From Oscillospiraceae bacterium (GTDB lineage Bacteria; Bacillota; Clostridia; Oscillospirales; Acutalibacteraceae), in contig SVOH01000002.1 of NCBI GenBank assembly GCA_015066515.1, forward strand, positions 1 to 64,000: DNA of 64,000 nucleotides, in the 5' to 3' direction. The notes below the pieces were generated by a model, which was given only the letters and a program-made list of their open reading frames with translations, did not search any database and was not told where the DNA came from. Both the position numbers and the translations under genes were made by a program. This document shows positions 18,310-26,880 of the stretch, in pieces. Positions within the stretch are counted from its first letter, which is position 1. Each line of letters starts with the position of its first letter.

Positions 18310-19371
18310 TTAATTCTCCTCTAAAATAAGGGTAATTGTTTCAATTAACTTTTGCATTTGCTCTAAAGTGCCTATCGTAATTCGATTATATTGGCAAATT
18401 ACAGGCTTTGTAAAATGGCGAACCAATATTCCGCGATTTTTAAGCTCAAGATAAAGCTTTTCACCATCAATTTTGTCATTCTTTGCAAATACAAAGTTTG
18501 CTTTTGACGCTAGTACCTCAAAGCCTAATTTTTGAAGCTTCTCCACAGTCCACTCGCGATTATCGATAATTGTTTTGCAGTTATTCATGTAATAATCGTT
18601 ATCAATAAGCGCTGCAGCACCTGCCGCATCGGTCATACGGTTTACGTTATATGGATTAGTTGAGTATCTTATTGTATTGAGGTCAGCTATAAGCGATTTA
18701 TTACTTATTGCAAAACCAAGTCTGGCACCTGCCATACTGCGCGATTTTGAAAAGGTTTGTACAACAAGCAAATTGTCATATTTATCTACAAGAGAAACAG
18801 CACTTTCAGCACCAAAATCTACGTAAGCTTCATCAATGATAACTACATTATTAGGGTTTGATGAAACAATTTTTTCAATTTGTTGGAGTGTAAGCGCAAT
18901 ACCTGTAGGTGCATTTGGATTTGCAATAACCACTGTTTTGTTCACGCCAATATAATCGTTTATATCAATTGTAAAATCACTTTTAAGCGGTATTTCAGTA
19001 TACGGTATACGATTAAGCTCGGCAAAAACGGGATAAAATCCATAGGTAATGTTAGGAAATACAAGTGGATTTTTCTCGTCAGCAAAAGCCATAAATGCAA
19101 AATTTAATACCTCATCAGAGCCGTTTGTAACTATTACTTGATTTGTGTCTACTCCATAAACTCTTGCAAGCTCACAACGCACATTGGTACATTCAGGGTC
19201 AGAGTAAAGCTGCAGTTTTTTACTTTCATTAAGAACGGCTTCGCTAACCGATATCGATGGTGCAAATGGTGACTCGTTGGTATTAAGCTTTATATACTGC
19301 ATATCCTTTGGCTGTTCACCGGGGGTATATGGGGTAAGATTTTTTAATTTGCTTGTAAAAAATTTACTCAT
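18310..19371 (-). CDS. hisC: Histidinol-phosphate aminotransferase
   Basis: 353 aa fold-type I PLP enzyme converting imidazole acetol phosphate to L-histidinol phosphate. Visible motifs are the substrate/cofactor region NTNESPF near residue 30, ANPNAPTG (about 152), the cofactor Asp in VIIDEAYVDF, and the Schiff-base Lys in QTFSKSRSMAGARLG. It overlaps the hisD stop by one base. Confidence 0.97.
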   Translation of the reverse strand: MSKFFTSKLKNLTPYTPGEQPKDMQYIKLNTNESPFAPSISVSEAVLNESKKLQLYSDPECTNVRCELARVYGVDTNQVIVTNGSDEVLNFAFMAFADEKNPLVFPNITYGFYPVFAELNRIPYTEIPLKSDFTIDINDYIGVNKTVVIANPNAPTGIALTLQQIEKIVSSNPNNVVIIDEAYVDFGAESAVSLVDKYDNLLVVQTFSKSRSMAGARLGFAISNKSLIADLNTIRYSTNPYNVNRMTDAAGAAALIDNDYYMNNCKTIIDNREWTVEKLQKLGFEVLASKANFVFAKNDKIDGEKLYLELKNRGILVRHFTKPVICQYNRITIGTLEQMQKLIETITLILEEN

Positions 19372-20651
19372 TATTTGTCCTCAAATCTAATAGTAGCGCT
19401 TCTTGCGTGTGCAGAAAGACCTTCTTTTTCTGCAAAATATGCTACCTTATCTGCTACCTTTTCGAGTGCATCAGCAGTAAAATATGTAAACTGCGATTTC
19501 TTTACAAAGTCATCTACTGAAAGCGGTGAAGAAAATCTTGCGGTGCCGCTTGTAGGTAATGTGTGATTAGGTCCCGCAAAATAGTCGCCTAAAGCCTCTG
19601 GGCAATATTTACCCATAAAGATTGAGCCTGCGTGTTTAACCTTATCAAGATAATCAAACGGATTTTCGACACATAGCTCTAGGTGCTCGGGTGCTATTTC
19701 ATTTGCAATATCAATTGCGAGCATTAAATTATCTTTTGCTACTATGATTTTACCATTGTTATCGATAGAAGTTCTTGCAATCTCGGTGCGAGGAAGCTCG
19801 GGTATTTGAATTTCAAGCTCGGCGCTTACCTTGTTTGCAAAGTCGGCACTATCACAAACAAGCACAGCGCTTGCCATTTTGTCGTGTTCGGCTTGACTTA
19901 AAAGATCGGCCGCTACAAAACGTGGGTTTGCAGTAGAATCGGCTACCACCAAAATCTCACTTGGTCCTGCTATCATATCGATAGATACCTTGCCAAATAC
20001 CTGCTTTTTAGCTTCGGCAACGAAGGCATTACCCGGTCCCACAATTTTATCGACCTTTGGAATAGACTCGGTGCCGTAAGCCAAAGCTGCTACAGCCTGA
20101 GCGCCGCCCACCTTAAATATTCGGTCAACGCCTGCAATTTTTGCCGCCGCCAATATTACGGGATTAACCTTGCCGCTTGCTAACGGTGGTGTTACCATAA
20201 CTATTTCTTTACAACCTGCAATTTTTGCAGGAATGCTGTCCATAAGCACAGTTGACGGATATGCCGCTGTGCCACCCGGTACATAAAGGCCTACCTTTTC
20301 AATAGGTGTAACCTTTTGACCTGTCACAACACCGTCTTGTTCATTTATAATAAAGCTGTTTTTAACCTGCTTTGAGTGAAAAGCACGAATGTTTTCGGCA
20401 GCTTCTTTTATTATGTTTACAAACTTTTCGTCAACGAGTGAAAAAGCCTCGTCAATTTCTTCTGCAGTAACCTCAAGAGATTTCAAATCTGCCTTGTCGA
20501 ACTTTAAAGCATATTCAAAAATTGCCTCGTCGCCACGATTTATTACGTTTGCTATAATATCGCTTACAATACCTTCTACGTTTGTGGCAATATTGTCACG
20601 CGCAAAGATTTCGTCGTTAGAAACCTCACCGTAATTATAAATTTTAATCAT
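19371..20651 (-). CDS. hisD: Histidinol dehydrogenase
   Basis: 426 aa zinc enzyme carrying out the last two NAD-dependent oxidations from L-histidinol to L-histidine. Family motifs include VGLYVPGGTAAYPS (about 122), GGAQAVAALAYGT, KIVGPGN, IAGPSEILVVAD, AEHDKMASAVLV and the catalytic Glu-His in IAPEHLELC (about 321-329), with a C-terminal GPNHTLPT segment. It overlaps hisG by 8 bases. Confidence 0.98.
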   Translation of the reverse strand: MIKIYNYGEVSNDEIFARDNIATNVEGIVSDIIANVINRGDEAIFEYALKFDKADLKSLEVTAEEIDEAFSLVDEKFVNIIKEAAENIRAFHSKQVKNSFIINEQDGVVTGQKVTPIEKVGLYVPGGTAAYPSTVLMDSIPAKIAGCKEIVMVTPPLASGKVNPVILAAAKIAGVDRIFKVGGAQAVAALAYGTESIPKVDKIVGPGNAFVAEAKKQVFGKVSIDMIAGPSEILVVADSTANPRFVAADLLSQAEHDKMASAVLVCDSADFANKVSAELEIQIPELPRTEIARTSIDNNGKIIVAKDNLMLAIDIANEIAPEHLELCVENPFDYLDKVKHAGSIFMGKYCPEALGDYFAGPNHTLPTSGTARFSSPLSVDDFVKKSQFTYFTADALEKVADKVAYFAEKEGLSAHARSATIRFEDK

Positions 20652-21273
20652 TTGCCTGCACCTGTTTCTTAATAGATTCTACTATTTTTTCAATATCATC
20701 GCCCTTAAATTTAAAGCTTGACTTATTAGCGATAAGTCTTGCGCTTATGGGAACGATTTCACTTTTTACTTCAAGATTATTTTCTTTAAGCGTAGTACCC
20801 GTTTCTACAATATCAACAATAACGTCCGAAAGCTTTAAAATAGGAGCTATTTCTATTGAACCGTTAAGCTTAATTATATCAATTTCGCGACCAAGTGACG
20901 CATAGTAATTTGCCGCAATATTTGTAAACTTGGTAGCAACCTTTAAGGTTTTTTGCCCGTCGTCGTGAAATTCGTTTGGAGCGGCTACAGCCATACGGCA
21001 TTTACCTAAGTTTAAATCTAAAAGCTCGTAAACCTCGGGAGCATATTCAAGCAAAATATCTTTGCCTGCAACACCTATGTCAGCGGCGCCGCGTTCAACG
21101 TAGATTGCAACGTCGGACGGTTTTACCCAAAAGTAACGAACTCCGCGCTCTTCGTTTTCAAAAATAAGCTTTCGATTATTTTCTTTAATAGAGGGGCATT
21201 CGTAACCGGCTGCCTCAAACATAGCGTAAACCTTTTCACCAAGTCTACCCTTAGGTAGTGCAACATTTAGCAT
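20644..21273 (-). CDS. hisG: ATP phosphoribosyltransferase, short form
   Basis: 209 aa catalytic subunit for the first, committed step of histidine synthesis. The short form lacks the C-terminal histidine-sensing domain and needs HisZ for activity and feedback control; HisZ is encoded directly upstream with no gap. Visible motifs are LPKGRLGEKVYAMFEAAG at the N terminus, GAADIGVAGKDIL (about 62), and the PRPP-binding segment DVIVDIVETGTTLKEN (about 152). Confidence 0.97.
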   Translation of the reverse strand: MLNVALPKGRLGEKVYAMFEAAGYECPSIKENNRKLIFENEERGVRYFWVKPSDVAIYVERGAADIGVAGKDILLEYAPEVYELLDLNLGKCRMAVAAPNEFHDDGQKTLKVATKFTNIAANYYASLGREIDIIKLNGSIEIAPILKLSDVIVDIVETGTTLKENNLEVKSEIVPISARLIANKSSFKFKGDDIEKIVESIKKQVQAND

Positions 21274-22371
21274 TTATACCCCTCCTTTAATATTTTTAAG
21301 TTCTTTATATCTTATTTTGCCTATATCGTTAGCTTGAACCGATACAGTTTTTCCGCTATTTATAATATCGCTTACCGTATTAATCAAAACCGAATTTTCA
21401 GTTTTATCGTCACAAAGCAGTAGAACATCAACATCGTATCCTGCTTTTTCGTTTGGTAAATCCTCAAGTAAATCAAGATAAATAGCAAAGCCAATCGCAC
21501 CTGATTTTCTACCCATTTTATAAAGCAGATTGTCATATTGACCGCCTGTAAGCACACTTTGAGAAAGACCGTTGATATAACCTTTAAATACAATACCATT
21601 ATAGTAATTCATATCGCTGACAGCCGAAAAATCAAATTTTATTTTACCACTACATGATAGATTGTCAAGCATATATGATAATGTTTTTAATGTATTTATA
21701 TTATCTTTATTTACATATTTACTAAGTGTTTCCAATTTTTGCAAAACATTATTTCTTTCACCGTAAATTGAAACGAACTTAGAAAGTGCTTTTTTGTTAT
21801 CATCTGTCACATTATTTTCATCACAAATGCGGGCGAGATCGTGTGCGTTTTTATCAGAAATATATTTTATGGCTTCATTTTTAAAACTTGAATTTTTACA
21901 TATATTATCAAGTAACGAAGAAAGCAACCCAAGATGTGAAACCTCGAGCACGAAATCATCCGATATAAGCGAAAGACTTTCGGCCGCCATAACTATCATT
22001 TCATATATGTCGTAAAGGTTTATATTGCCTATACACTCAACACCCGTTTGCATAATCTCTTTAAACTGATGTGTGTTTTCGGATACACGGTATACGTTCT
22101 CGTTATAGCAAACCTTTTGCTTAAAGCCATCTATATCCTCACCGTTTTTAATTATCGACAAGGTAACGTCAGGCTTTAATGCTAAAAGCTTACCGCTTGT
22201 ATCATTAAAAGCAATAATTCGGTCGCTTACTAAAAAGTCTTTATTTTGAATATAAAATTCATACTCTTCAAACTTGCTCATCTTAAAAGGCTTATAGCCA
22301 TATTTGCCATATAGTTCCCTTAAAGCAAAAATTGCCTTTTCTTCATTTCTTAAAATACTATTGTCAATCAT
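21274..22371 (-). CDS. hisZ: ATP phosphoribosyltransferase regulatory subunit
   Basis: 365 aa paralogue of the histidyl-tRNA synthetase catalytic domain, without tRNA-charging function; it binds HisG and senses histidine. The N-terminal ALRELYGKYGYKPFKMSKFEEYE and FNDTSGKLLALKPDVTLSI segments match the class II synthetase-like core. The frame is open to 22389, but the ATG at 22371 is preferred: it overlaps the stop of the upstream regulator in TAATG and has GAGGG 9 bases before it. Confidence 0.95.
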   Translation of the reverse strand: MIDNSILRNEEKAIFALRELYGKYGYKPFKMSKFEEYEFYIQNKDFLVSDRIIAFNDTSGKLLALKPDVTLSIIKNGEDIDGFKQKVCYNENVYRVSENTHQFKEIMQTGVECIGNINLYDIYEMIVMAAESLSLISDDFVLEVSHLGLLSSLLDNICKNSSFKNEAIKYISDKNAHDLARICDENNVTDDNKKALSKFVSIYGERNNVLQKLETLSKYVNKDNINTLKTLSYMLDNLSCSGKIKFDFSAVSDMNYYNGIVFKGYINGLSQSVLTGGQYDNLLYKMGRKSGAIGFAIYLDLLEDLPNEKAGYDVDVLLLCDDKTENSVLINTVSDIINSGKTVSVQANDIGKIRYKELKNIKGGV

Positions 22372-22661
22372 TATCTTTTTCCCTCGCATCTACTAATAAC
22401 AATATCATAACCACCGGTACCATACTCACAGCACTTACTTACCCTACTTATAGTTGCGGCACTGGCACCCGTTTCTTTGGTAATTTTTGTATAGCTTACA
22501 CCCTTTTTAAGCATTTTTGCAACCGAAAGCCTTTGCGAAATATCAAGTGCTTCCTTTATGGTGCAAATATCATCTAAAAAAGCGTAGCACTCTTCCTTTG
22601 TTTTAAGTGACAGTAATGCATCACAAAGTTCGTCTGTGCTTTGATTGTGCCAATTACTCAT
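22371..22661 (-). CDS. TrpR-like regulator of the YerC/YecD family, probable HisR
   Basis: 96 aa, all-helical DNA-binding protein of the Trp repressor superfamily. The helix-turn-helix is clear in DISQRLSVAKMLKKGVSYT followed by GASAATISRVSKC. Members of this family found at the head of his operons in Firmicutes are regarded as histidine-responsive repressors. Here it is the first gene of the operon, overlaps hisZ by one base, and a palindrome-like site sits on its own promoter. I infer that it autoregulates the whole operon with histidine as co-repressor. The ATG has GAAGGAGA upstream. Confidence 0.88.
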   Translation of the reverse strand: MSNWHNQSTDELCDALLSLKTKEECYAFLDDICTIKEALDISQRLSVAKMLKKGVSYTKITKETGASAATISRVSKCCEYGTGGYDIVISRCEGKR

Positions 22662-22679
22662 AATATATTCTCCTTCAAA

Positions 22680-22711
22680 ATCACTTTAGCGTACTAATGT
22701 ATTAATGTGAT
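22680..22711 (-). promoter_or_regulatory. Candidate operator of the his operon
   Basis: Inverted repeat ATCACTTTA (22680-22688) and TAATGTGAT (22703-22711), 8 of 9 positions matching, with a 14-base centre. It covers the predicted transcription start just downstream of the -10 box, the expected place for a repressor such as the TrpR-like first gene product. Confidence 0.5.
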
Positions 22712-22713
22712 GA

Positions 22714-22742
22714 ATTATACTACCAATAACAATAATTGTCAA
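22714..22742 (-). promoter_or_regulatory. Consensus promoter of the his operon
   Basis: On the minus strand a perfect TTGACA (22737-22742) and a perfect TATAAT (22714-22719) are separated by 17 bases. The leader to the first ATG is only about 46 bases, too short for a T-box or attenuator. Confidence 0.9.
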
Positions 22743-22767
22743 GCAAAATATAAATTTTTTAATAATC

Positions 22768-22796
22768 TTGCATTGATTTATTCAAAAGTGTATAAT
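22768..22796 (+). promoter_or_regulatory. Promoter of the flavodiiron fusion gene
   Basis: TTGCAT (22768-22773), 17-base spacer, TATAAT (22791-22796); divergent from the his promoter within the same 179-base gap. Confidence 0.7.
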
Positions 22797-22840
22797 ATAC
22801 TAAAAATATTCGATAATACTTTCAAGAGGGCCGTGATAAA

Positions 22841-24631
22841 ATGATTATTACAAACGATATCAAATATGTAGGTGTTAATGACAAAAAGATAGATTTGTTC
22901 GAAGGTCAATATATTGTACCAAATGGTATTTCTTATAACTCGTACCTAATACTTGACCAAAAAATTGCAGTTATGGATACGGTAGATGCCGCTTTTACTC
23001 ACGAGTGGCTTGATAACATTCAAAATGTTTTGGGTAATAAGGCTCCTGATTATCTCATTATCCAACATATGGAACCAGACCATTCAGCAAATATTATGAA
23101 TTTTATAAAACGCTATCCAAATGTCACTATTGTATCATCAGCAAAAGCATTTAATATGATGAAACAATTTTTTGGCACCGATTTCACTGAAAATCGCATC
23201 GTGGTCGGTGAAGGTGATACACTTGATTTAGGCACTCATAAGCTTACCTTTATTACAGCGCCTATGGTACATTGGCCCGAGGTTATCGTAACATACGACA
23301 GCGCCGATAAGGTATTGTTTTCTGCTGACGGTTTTGGCAAATTTGGCACACCCGACACCGATGAAGACTGGGCCTGCGAAGCAAGACGCTATTATATAGG
23401 TATAGTGGGCAAATACGGCGCCCAGGTGCAAGCCCTTCTCAAAAAAGCAGCTACATTAAATATCGAAAAGATTTGCCCTCTTCACGGACCCGTTCTTACT
23501 GAAAATCTTGGATATTACCTCAATCTTTACGATGTTTGGTCAAGCTATCAGATTGAAGAAGAAGGTATTGTAATTGCATACACCTCGGTTTACGGAAACA
23601 CAAAAAAAGCTATTTATCAGTTAGCTGACAAGCTTCGTGCAAACGGTTGTCCAAAGGTAGTTATAAACGACCTCGCTCGATGTGATATGGCAGAAGCAGT
23701 AGAAGACGCATTTAGATATAGTAAGCTTATTCTTGCAACAACTACCTACAATGCCGAAATATTCCCCTTTATGCGTGAATTTATAAATCATCTTACAGAG
23801 CGCAATTTTCAAAATCGAACGGTAGCATTTATCGAAAACGGCAGTTGGGCTCCTCTTGCCGCCAAGGTAATGAAAGATCTGCTTTCAAAAAGCAAAAACC
23901 TTACCTTTGCTGAAAATACCGTTAAAATTATGTCTGCACTCAATGAAGAAAGCGGTAAGCAGCTTAATGCCCTCGCCGATGAGCTTTGTATGGAATATTT
24001 GGCTCAACAAGATGCTACCGCAAATAAAAACGACCTTTCTGCTTTATTTAATATTGGTTATGGACTTTACGTTGTAACCTGTAATGACGGCAAAAAAGAC
24101 AACGGTCTTATTGTAAATACAGTAACTCAGGTTACCAACACGCCAAACAAAATTGCCGTAACAATAAATAAAGAAAATTATTCGCACCATATTATTAAAC
24201 AAACAGGAAAAATGAACATTAATGTTTTAAGCACCGACGCGCCATTTGCTGTATTTGAAAAATTTGGCTTTGCTAGTGGTAGAAACATTGATAAATTTGA
24301 AGGCTGTGAACCACTACGTTCTGATAACGGACTTGTTTTCTTGCCAAGACACATTAATTCGTTTATGTCACTCAAGGTAGAGCAATACGTTGACCTAGAT
24401 ACACACGGTATGTTTATTTGTGAAATTACTGAGGCAAGAGTACTTTCTGACAAAGAAACTATGACATATAGTTACTATTTTGATAACGTAAAACCAAAGC
24501 CACAAACTGATGGCGTAAAAGGCTTTGTTTGTAAAATTTGCGGCTATGTTTATGAGGGTGATACTCTTCCTGAAGATATTGTATGTCCCCTTTGCAAGCA
24601 TGGTGCTGCAGATTTTGAAGAAATAAAATAA
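22841..24631 (+). CDS. Flavodiiron protein fused to flavin reductase and rubredoxin
   Basis: 596 aa, predicted to reduce O2 to water and/or NO to N2O, protecting an anaerobe. Four modules are visible in order. The first is a beta-lactamase-like diiron domain (1-240) with ligands His76, Glu78, Asp80, His81 in HMEPDH, plus HWPE, SADGFG and LHGPVL. The second is a flavodoxin domain (about 243-395) opening with AYTSVYGNTKKA. The third is a flavin reductase-like domain (about 405-550) with YVVTCNDG and NTVTQVTNTPNKIAV. The last is a short rubredoxin (about 558-596) with CKICGYVYEG and CPLCKHG. The extra domains would pass electrons from NAD(P)H to the diiron site in one chain. A free rubredoxin gene follows by 18 bases. 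The likely start has GAGGG upstream. Confidence 0.95.
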   Translation: MIITNDIKYVGVNDKKIDLFEGQYIVPNGISYNSYLILDQKIAVMDTVDAAFTHEWLDNIQNVLGNKAPDYLIIQHMEPDHSANIMNFIKRYPNVTIVSSAKAFNMMKQFFGTDFTENRIVVGEGDTLDLGTHKLTFITAPMVHWPEVIVTYDSADKVLFSADGFGKFGTPDTDEDWACEARRYYIGIVGKYGAQVQALLKKAATLNIEKICPLHGPVLTENLGYYLNLYDVWSSYQIEEEGIVIAYTSVYGNTKKAIYQLADKLRANGCPKVVINDLARCDMAEAVEDAFRYSKLILATTTYNAEIFPFMREFINHLTERNFQNRTVAFIENGSWAPLAAKVMKDLLSKSKNLTFAENTVKIMSALNEESGKQLNALADELCMEYLAQQDATANKNDLSALFNIGYGLYVVTCNDGKKDNGLIVNTVTQVTNTPNKIAVTINKENYSHHIIKQTGKMNINVLSTDAPFAVFEKFGFASGRNIDKFEGCEPLRSDNGLVFLPRHINSFMSLKVEQYVDLDTHGMFICEITEARVLSDKETMTYSYYFDNVKPKPQTDGVKGFVCKICGYVYEGDTLPEDIVCPLCKHGAADFEEIK

Positions 24632-24649
24632 TTTTTGGAGGAAACACAC

Positions 24650-24808
24650 ATGAAAAAGTATGTATGCAACATTTGCGGTTGGGTTTATGACGAGGCTTTA
24701 GGTGACCCCGATAATGGTATAGCACCTGGCACCGCTTTTGAAGATCTACCTGACGATTTTGTTTGCCCACTTTGCGGTGTAGGTAAAGAAGATTTTAGCG
24801 AAGAATAA
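24650..24808 (+). CDS. Rubredoxin
   Basis: 52 aa one-iron electron carrier. It has both Cys pairs, CNICG near residue 6 and CPLCGVGK near 39, and the usual core Y-V, W-V-Y-D, D-P-D-N-G and [10 protein letters not shown] segments, at the standard family length. GGAGG is 8 bases upstream of ATG. It lies 18 bases after the flavodiiron fusion and before a strong terminator, so the pair is one transcript. It probably feeds electrons to the flavodiiron protein or to a rubrerythrin-type peroxidase elsewhere. Confidence 0.96.
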   Translation: MKKYVCNICGWVYDEALGDPDNGIAPGTAFEDLPDDFVCPLCGVGKEDFSEE

Positions 24809-24818
24809 AATCAAATTT

Positions 24819-24857
24819 AAAAAACGCGGTCATATTTGACCGCGTTTTTTGTTTTTT
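24819..24857 (+). terminator. Terminator of the flavodiiron/rubredoxin operon
   Basis: Perfect 14-base stem (24819-24832 with 24837-24850), four-base loop, then G and a T-rich tail. Confidence 0.93.
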
Positions 24858-24858
24858 C

Positions 24859-24887
24859 TTGTCAAGAATGCGGTTATGTGGTATTAT
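24859..24887 (+). promoter_or_regulatory. Promoter of the C39-like peptidase gene
   Basis: TTGTCA (24859-24864), 17-base spacer, TATTAT (24882-24887), 30 bases before the TTG start. Confidence 0.6.
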
Positions 24888-24917
24888 ATTATCATAATAT
24901 CAAAGGAGTGCAGTAAA

Positions 24918-26501
24918 TTGACAAAACACGGAAAAACACTAAACACTAAGCAAAAGATGGCAATATACATTTCATCTGCTGTTTTGGCAATAATTGCCGC
25001 TATTACTGCAGTAATTCTTTTAATACATACCGTTAACAATCCCCCTTCCATCATTTTTAATTCAAACGGTGGGTCGTATTTTTCGGTCATAAGCCAGAGT
25101 GAAGGAAGCAACTCATCGGTAATGTTTATTCCCCAATCTCCTGTCACAATTTTACCTGAAAGCAATGACAAAAATATAGAAGAAATCATTGAAATAGTAG
25201 ATAAAATAGAGCAAACACCTCAAAATACGGTTATTGCACCAAATAACACTGTTGATACAAGCGCACTCACAAAACGAAGTGTAAAACTAAATGTAAAATA
25301 TCTGCCTCAAAATCCTGAATTACCTACTGGTTGCGAAATAACTTCGCTTACAACTGTACTGAATTATTATGGCTTTGATGTATCAAAAACCGAAATGTCC
25401 GATAAATATCTTGTAAAAACCATTGACAAAATCGGTAACTTTTGGGAAGTTTTTGTCGGTGACCCACGCAAAAACGGGTTTGGTTGCTATGCAAAACCCA
25501 TAGTTAATGCCGCCAACAAATATCTTGCAACGCAAAACAGTCGCTACAAAGCGGTAGACTATAGCGGCACTAAATTTGAAAACCTACTTACTATTGTAGA
25601 AAGCGGCACACCGGTAATTATATGGGGGACAATGTATGATGAAAAAGAAAATGATTTACGTAAACCATTTACAACTGTTAAATGGAATATAGACGGCAAG
25701 GAACTACAATGGATAGCGCCCGAACACTGTATGGTGCTTATTGGTTATGATGCAGACCGACACATCGCAATAATGTCCGATCCTCAGCGAGGTATTGTTG
25801 AATATAACCTCGAAACCGTAAAATCACGCTATCTTGCCCTACACTCACAATGTGTTGTATTTGAAGAACTACCGGTTATTAACGGCATTAAAAACGGTGA
25901 TTTTTACTATACGACACAATATGTAGCAGTTGCGGACTACGATCTCGCATCAGTTACACTAAACGGAGAAGAAGTAGGTACACAGTTTCTCATTGAGGGC
26001 AATTCAACCAATATGTATGTTATTGAAGCCATCGACACTAGTGGCAACGTAATTACCTATACAGTTTATACCAAGCCCATCGCCTCGCTACTCGAACCCA
26101 TCAGTCACTTGAATGAATACACTGTTACAGTAGATGATTACGATATGATATTAGATATCAAAAATAAAGCGTTAGCTTTAGAAACCAGATACTCACCCCC
26201 AAGCGAAGGTGAAGCTATTGACGAAATTGTAGGTTTTTGTGACCGTTATTTAACGCGCCTTGATGCATTGATAAAAGACATTGAAGAAATTTCAAATACA
26301 ATTAACGAGTTCAAAGAAAACACTCCTTTGTTAGGCGATACTGAAGCCATAAATCAACTTATACAAAAAATTGATGCACTGCTATCAAGCGAAAATATAA
26401 ACGCAGATCAGTATAAAACATTGCAAAATATGAAAGCTCAATGTCAATCGTGGCTTAAAAATGTTTCACCAGATAACCAAGGCATTAGTAACATAGAATA
26501 A
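24918..26501 (+). CDS. Membrane-anchored C39-like cysteine peptidase
   Basis: 527 aa. TTG at 24918 is chosen because AAAGGAG sits 9 bases before it and the resulting N terminus is a short basic segment followed by one membrane helix (about 14-38). A low-complexity linker follows to about 125. The peptidase_C39_2-like domain (about 127-315) has Cys139 in NPELPTGCEITSLTTVLNYYG, His270 in APEHCMVLIGYD and a following SDPQRG Asp, a complete catalytic set. A short Ig-like segment (about 325-390) and a helical, probably coiled-coil tail (about 400-520) complete it. It is oriented with the enzyme outside the cell. The substrate is unknown; there is no ABC exporter fusion or bacteriocin gene nearby. 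It is monocistronic. Confidence 0.85.
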   Translation: MTKHGKTLNTKQKMAIYISSAVLAIIAAITAVILLIHTVNNPPSIIFNSNGGSYFSVISQSEGSNSSVMFIPQSPVTILPESNDKNIEEIIEIVDKIEQTPQNTVIAPNNTVDTSALTKRSVKLNVKYLPQNPELPTGCEITSLTTVLNYYGFDVSKTEMSDKYLVKTIDKIGNFWEVFVGDPRKNGFGCYAKPIVNAANKYLATQNSRYKAVDYSGTKFENLLTIVESGTPVIIWGTMYDEKENDLRKPFTTVKWNIDGKELQWIAPEHCMVLIGYDADRHIAIMSDPQRGIVEYNLETVKSRYLALHSQCVVFEELPVINGIKNGDFYYTTQYVAVADYDLASVTLNGEEVGTQFLIEGNSTNMYVIEAIDTSGNVITYTVYTKPIASLLEPISHLNEYTVTVDDYDMILDIKNKALALETRYSPPSEGEAIDEIVGFCDRYLTRLDALIKDIEEISNTINEFKENTPLLGDTEAINQLIQKIDALLSSENINADQYKTLQNMKAQCQSWLKNVSPDNQGISNIE

Positions 26502-26526
26502 AATTTACATTTTTTTAAAAAAATGC

Positions 26527-26555
26527 TTGCATTATTTGAAGTTTTGTGTTAATAT
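26527..26555 (+). promoter_or_regulatory. Promoter of rpmB
   Basis: TTGCAT (26527-26532), 17-base spacer, TAATAT (26550-26555). A small GACC/GGTC hairpin (about 26569-26590) lies in the leader between promoter and ribosome binding site. Confidence 0.6.
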
Positions 26556-26612
26556 TGTGTTTGCTATGTGACCGAATAAGTTTTTGGTCGATTCAAAAAG
26601 GAGGTGCAACCA

Positions 26613-26801
26613 ATGGCAAAATGTGAAATTTGCAGCAAAGAAATTGCTTTTGGTATTAAGGTTTCTCACTCACACAGACGTTCAAACAGAACATGGAAGC
26701 CCAATGTTAAGAAGGTAAAGGCTATCGTTGATGGTTCACCCCGTCGCATCAATGTCTGCACTCGTTGCTTACGTTCGGGTAAGGTTACCAGAGCTATCTA
26801 A
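26613..26801 (+). CDS. rpmB: 50S ribosomal protein L28
   Basis: 62 aa component of the large ribosomal subunit. ATG at 26613 is preferred over an earlier in-frame start because a very strong AAAGGAGGTG sits 6 bases before it and the protein then begins MAKCEICSKE as in the family. Two Cys pairs (CEIC near 4 and CTRC near 53) make this the zinc-binding form of L28. The SHSHRRSNRTWKPNVK core is typical. It is monocistronic with its own promoter and terminator, as is usual for rpmB. Confidence 0.98.
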   Translation: MAKCEICSKEIAFGIKVSHSHRRSNRTWKPNVKKVKAIVDGSPRRINVCTRCLRSGKVTRAI

Positions 26802-26816
26802 TCAATTCTTTGACTT

Positions 26817-26852
26817 AAAAGTCCCGTGTAAGCTTTTTACACGGGCTTTTTT
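26817..26852 (+). terminator. Terminator of rpmB
   Basis: Nine-base perfect stem (26823-26831 with 26837-26845) extended by an A/T-rich pairing, five-base loop, then CTTTTTT. Confidence 0.92.
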
Positions 26853-26880
26853 CTTTGCGTATCGAAAGGAATAATTCTAT

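Noticed and set aside
22662..22710. Possible T-box or attenuator in front of the histidine operon.
   Set aside because: The predicted leader is only about 46 bases long and has no T-box bulge sequence or His-codon leader peptide.
26569..26600. Leader hairpin before rpmB as an autoregulatory ribosomal protein site.
   Set aside because: The pairing is short (about four to six bases) and not distinguishable from chance.
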